From: Cyclobacteriaceae bacterium | GTDB lineage: Bacteria; Bacteroidota; Bacteroidia; Cytophagales; Cyclobacteriaceae | Assembly (NCBI GenBank): GCA_015492915.1 | Contig: WGED01000429.1 | Coordinates: 1-9,232, forward strand | Length of the DNA: 9,232 bases | Reading direction: 5' to 3' | Shown here: in pieces, positions 6,518-9,232 of the stretch | Position numbering within the stretch: position 1 is the first letter of the stretch | How the letters are laid out: each line of letters starts with the position of its first letter | Made by a program: the position numbers and the translations under genes | Notes under the pieces: model-generated | What the model was told of the DNA's origin: nothing | The model's input: the letters and a program-made list of their open reading frames with translations, nothing else | Databases searched by the model: none

Positions 6518-6667
6518 ATTAATACAATAACGGAATGGATTCAAAGGAAATAGGCAACTGATTCGCTACCCGCATGCGATTTTATTTTCATTATCAAAGT
6601 AAATACTCCGGACGCAAAATCATTCATATCAGGCGCATTTTCGGTTCTTCGATGCCATTAAAAACAT

Positions 6668-6675
6668 TACCTTTG
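6668..6675 (+). promoter_or_regulatory. Bacteroidota -7 promoter element for the rhamnosidase
   Basis: TACCTTTG exactly matches TAnnTTTG and lies 34 bases before the ATG at 6710, predicting a short leader of roughly 27 bases. No clear -33 TTTG is seen; TTCTTCG about 16 bases upstream is a poor candidate. I see no inverted repeat nearby that would suggest a specific operator, apart from an 8-bp palindrome CGCATGCG at 6571-6578. Confidence 0.5.
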
Positions 6676-6709
6676 GTATCCGGAAGTTATCTGGTAATCC
6701 TGTTTATCC

Positions 6710-9232
6710 ATGAGAAAAATACCCTTTTTACTGATTGTAATCGCCCTGTCCTTAAGCTGTGCCACCGAACAATCGCCTCCATTGCAGGTTACGAATCTGA
6801 AATGTGAATATCTCCAAAATCCCCTCGGGCTTGACATGCCCCATCCACGCCTGTCATGGCAGTTGGCCGGTGAAGGAAGGAACAGGATGCAATCCGCCTA
6901 TCAAATCATGGCCGCTAGTAGCAAAAAGATGATCGAACAGGACTCCGCCGATCTCTGGAATACGGGAAAGGTTGATCAAGATCAATCAATCCACGTGAAA
7001 TATGACGGAAAACCATTGAAAACGGGCATGCAGGTTTTCTGGAAAGTGCGTATCTGGGATGAATCGGGACGACCATCAGCATGGAGCAAGACGGCGACCT
7101 GGGAAATGGCCGTCACTAAGCCTGAAAGTTGGAAAGCCCATTGGATCAGCGCACCGTGGCTACGCGATAACGACGTGAAAAGCTTAAATGCACCGTGGTT
7201 TCGCAAAGAATTTGATATCACTAAAAAGATTAAAAAAGCACGTCTTTGCATCAGCGGACTGGGATATTATGAGTTTTACCTGAATGGCAAAAAAGTCGGC
7301 GATCATGTACTCTCACCCAACCACACCAACTACGACAGGCGTAAAAAGCGCGAATGGCTCGACAAGCGAGCGGGCAATATGCAGACGACCGTCCTGTATG
7401 AGACGTATGACATAACAGCCAGTCTGAAGGAAGGGGTAAATGCGGCTGGCATCTGGCTGGGCAACGGCTGGTACATACTCGCCGACCGACTCAATGAACC
7501 TGATATGTGGTACGACACGCCACGGGCTTTTGCGCAGATGGTGATTAAATACGAGGACGGCACATCGGAAACGATAATAACTGACGGCTCCTGGAAAACA
7601 CACAAAAGCCCCATCCTACACAATGGTATTTATTCCGGCGAAATTTATGATGCACGACTCGAAATTGATGGATGGAATGAACCGGGATTTGACGATAGCA
7701 CATGGGAAAATGCCATAATTACACGCGCTCCCGCAGGCAGGCTGCGGGCACAGGCTTATCCACCCGATCGCAAGCTGAAGACGCTCACTCCTGTGCGTGT
7801 TACCTTACCCGAAAAAGGCCTCTACCGTTTTGATATGGGGCGTCTGATCTCAGGCTGGGCAAGGCTCAAAGTAAGCGGACCTGCCGGTAGTACAATCAGA
7901 ATACGTTTTGTTGAAGACCTCGGCCCCACCTACGGACAGCGCGATACATACATCCTGAACGGCAAAGGAACAGAGGTTTGGGAGCCTCGTTTCACATGGC
8001 ACGCTTTCCGCTTTGTCGAAGTTTTTTCTCCGTTTCCGCTTAAGGCAGAAAATATTGAGGGAGTAGTGGTCAATACCGACGTGCGGGAGGCAGGGTCATT
8101 TACCAGCTCCAACGAATTGTACAATGAGATTTTGAAGCTTTACCGCTACACGCAGCTCGGCAACATGCACGGCGGTGTGCCCAGTGACTGCCCTCACCGC
8201 GAGCGGCGCGGCTACACGGGCGACGGGCAAATATCCTGTGTATCGGCCATTTACAGTTTTGACATGGCTCCTTTCTATACGAAATGGATCAGGGACATCC
8301 GCGACGGACAGAACAGTGAAACAGGATGGGTACCACATACTGTACCATATCAGGATGGTGGCGGCGGCACAGCCTGGGGGGCGGCCATGGTCATTGTCCC
8401 ATGGAATATGTATCTTTTTTATGGCGACAAAGAAGTGCTGGGCGAACATTATGTGGGCATGAAAAAATGGGTGCAGTACCTCGAAAGTCAAGCGGCTGAC
8501 GACGGCATCCTGTACAACCAGGAACTGGGCGAATGGGTGCCGCCCGGGAAAGTAGAAATTCCTCCTGAACTGGTTAATACAGCATATTACTATCATTGTG
8601 CTGATATTATGAATGAAGTCGCAGGCATTTTGGGCCATGAAAATGACGCTATTTATTTTGACGGTCTGAAAGCCAAAGCCGCAGAAGCCGTGAACAGTAA
8701 GTTTTTCGATGAGGCAGACAGCTTTTATTCCATAGGCCGGCAGGGCGCCAATGTCTTTCCGCTGGGTTTCGGCATCACACCTTCTTCTTCATCCCGGCAG
8801 GTACTGAGGCATCTCATCCGGCACCTCAGGGACAGTACGGAATTTCATTTCGATACAGGCATTCTCGGCACGCCGTTGATGCTGGAAGTACTGACGGAAT
8901 ACGGAAGGCCTGAAATCGCCTACACACTCATGAATCAGCTCGATTTCCCCGGCTACGGTTACATGATCAGGAACGGCGCCACAACCATCTGGGAGACTTG
9001 GCCCGGCGACCTGTCGCGCAGTCACCCGATGTTTGGCAGCGTGACAAGCTGGTTTTATAAATACCTCGCCGGCATACGCCCCGATCCCGACAAGCCTGGA
9101 TTTAAACACAGCATTATCAGCCCGCACCCCGTCGAGGGACTGGAATTTGTAAAATGTTCATATCCGACACCTTACGGGAATGTTGCCGTGGACTGGCGCA
9201 TGGAAAATGATGATTTTTTCATGAGCATTACC
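6710..9232 (+). CDS. Alpha-L-rhamnosidase, glycoside hydrolase family 78, lipoprotein (3' end cut by window)
   Basis: The frame is open for 841 codons to the window edge; relatives are about 900 residues, so only the C-terminus is missing. An in-frame TAA at 6695-6697 fixes the start. MRKIPFLLIVIALSLSC is a lipoprotein-like signal with C17 as the likely lipid site, though the lipobox is imperfect. Domains in order: an Ig/FnIII-like N-terminal domain (about 24-140), Bac_rhamnosid_N (about 165-330), the beta domain around RFDMGRLISGW (about 345-450), the six-hairpin catalytic barrel (about 455-787), and the start of the C-terminal beta domain. The catalytic motif is D493-C-P-H-R-E498...G-D505; E498 is the expected general acid and E762 in TTIWETW the expected base, with spacing close to that of Bacillus RhaB. 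It should release terminal L-rhamnose from plant or microbial polysaccharides or glycosides, in the periplasm or on the cell surface. No SusC/SusD gene is in view. Confidence 0.95.
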   Translation, partial: MRKIPFLLIVIALSLSCATEQSPPLQVTNLKCEYLQNPLGLDMPHPRLSWQLAGEGRNRMQSAYQIMAASSKKMIEQDSADLWNTGKVDQDQSIHVKYDGKPLKTGMQVFWKVRIWDESGRPSAWSKTATWEMAVTKPESWKAHWISAPWLRDNDVKSLNAPWFRKEFDITKKIKKARLCISGLGYYEFYLNGKKVGDHVLSPNHTNYDRRKKREWLDKRAGNMQTTVLYETYDITASLKEGVNAAGIWLGNGWYILADRLNEPDMWYDTPRAFAQMVIKYEDGTSETIITDGSWKTHKSPILHNGIYSGEIYDARLEIDGWNEPGFDDSTWENAIITRAPAGRLRAQAYPPDRKLKTLTPVRVTLPEKGLYRFDMGRLISGWARLKVSGPAGSTIRIRFVEDLGPTYGQRDTYILNGKGTEVWEPRFTWHAFRFVEVFSPFPLKAENIEGVVVNTDVREAGSFTSSNELYNEILKLYRYTQLGNMHGGVPSDCPHRERRGYTGDGQISCVSAIYSFDMAPFYTKWIRDIRDGQNSETGWVPHTVPYQDGGGGTAWGAAMVIVPWNMYLFYGDKEVLGEHYVGMKKWVQYLESQAADDGILYNQELGEWVPPGKVEIPPELVNTAYYYHCADIMNEVAGILGHENDAIYFDGLKAKAAEAVNSKFFDEADSFYSIGRQGANVFPLGFGITPSSSSRQVLRHLIRHLRDSTEFHFDTGILGTPLMLEVLTEYGRPEIAYTLMNQLDFPGYGYMIRNGATTIWETWPGDLSRSHPMFGSVTSWFYKYLAGIRPDPDKPGFKHSIISPHPVEGLEFVKCSYPTPYGNVAVDWRMENDDFFMSIT

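Noticed and set aside
8096..8638. A 180-codon minus-strand open frame inside the rhamnosidase gene, and similar long antisense frames in the M20 gene (2882-3355)
   Set aside because: They lie wholly within strongly supported genes, show no recognisable domain, and have cysteine- and histidine-rich, low-quality protein sequence. They are the antisense shadow of codon bias.
1..9232. CRISPR array, insertion sequence, integrase, toxin-antitoxin or defence system
   Set aside because: No regularly spaced repeats, transposase or integrase frames, terminal repeats or defence domains were seen on either strand.

Overview
This window looks like ordinary chromosomal DNA from a member of the Bacteroidota. 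I infer the phylum from several independent signs. Three exact matches to the phylum's -7 promoter element (TAnnTTTG) sit just upstream of genes, the GH78 rhamnosidase appears to be a lipoprotein, and the serine hydrolase carries a C-terminal DUF3471-type domain. Shine-Dalgarno sites are weak or badly spaced. I cannot place it below phylum.

Layout, left to right. Positions 1-213 are AT-rich and hold no gene I can support, only a possible terminator for the first gene. A secreted serine hydrolase of the beta-lactamase/penicillin-binding fold (214-1761, minus) is transcribed divergently from a membrane-anchored M20 metallopeptidase of the carboxypeptidase S/PM20D1 type (1910-3379, plus). The 148-bp gap between them carries back-to-back candidate promoters and a cluster of TTTCCGG/CCGGAAA repeats, one of which covers the serine-hydrolase ribosome binding site. 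Next comes a small outer-membrane beta-barrel protein (3547-4197, plus). It converges on a class V PLP enzyme of the cysteine desulfurase fold (4250-5740, minus), and the two share a compact terminator whose T-run runs into the PLP-enzyme stop codon. Upstream of the PLP enzyme on the same strand is an ISOC2-type isochorismatase-fold hydrolase (5948-6487, minus). Finally a GH78 alpha-L-rhamnosidase (6710 to the right edge, plus) is transcribed divergently from the hydrolase. Its 841 visible codons include the catalytic acid and the presumed base, and the C-terminus lies beyond the window.

The genes do not form an obvious single pathway. Three products (serine hydrolase, M20 peptidase, rhamnosidase) look exported or membrane-attached and act on small amide, ester or glycan substrates, which fits a scavenging heterotroph. 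The two minus-strand enzymes look cytoplasmic. Each gene appears to have its own promoter, so this reads as a string of single-gene units rather than an operon. I found no CRISPR array, tRNA, rRNA, insertion sequence, phage gene or recognisable defence system. I do not see a clearly new biological system. The best lead is the repeat cluster in the leader of the serine hydrolase.
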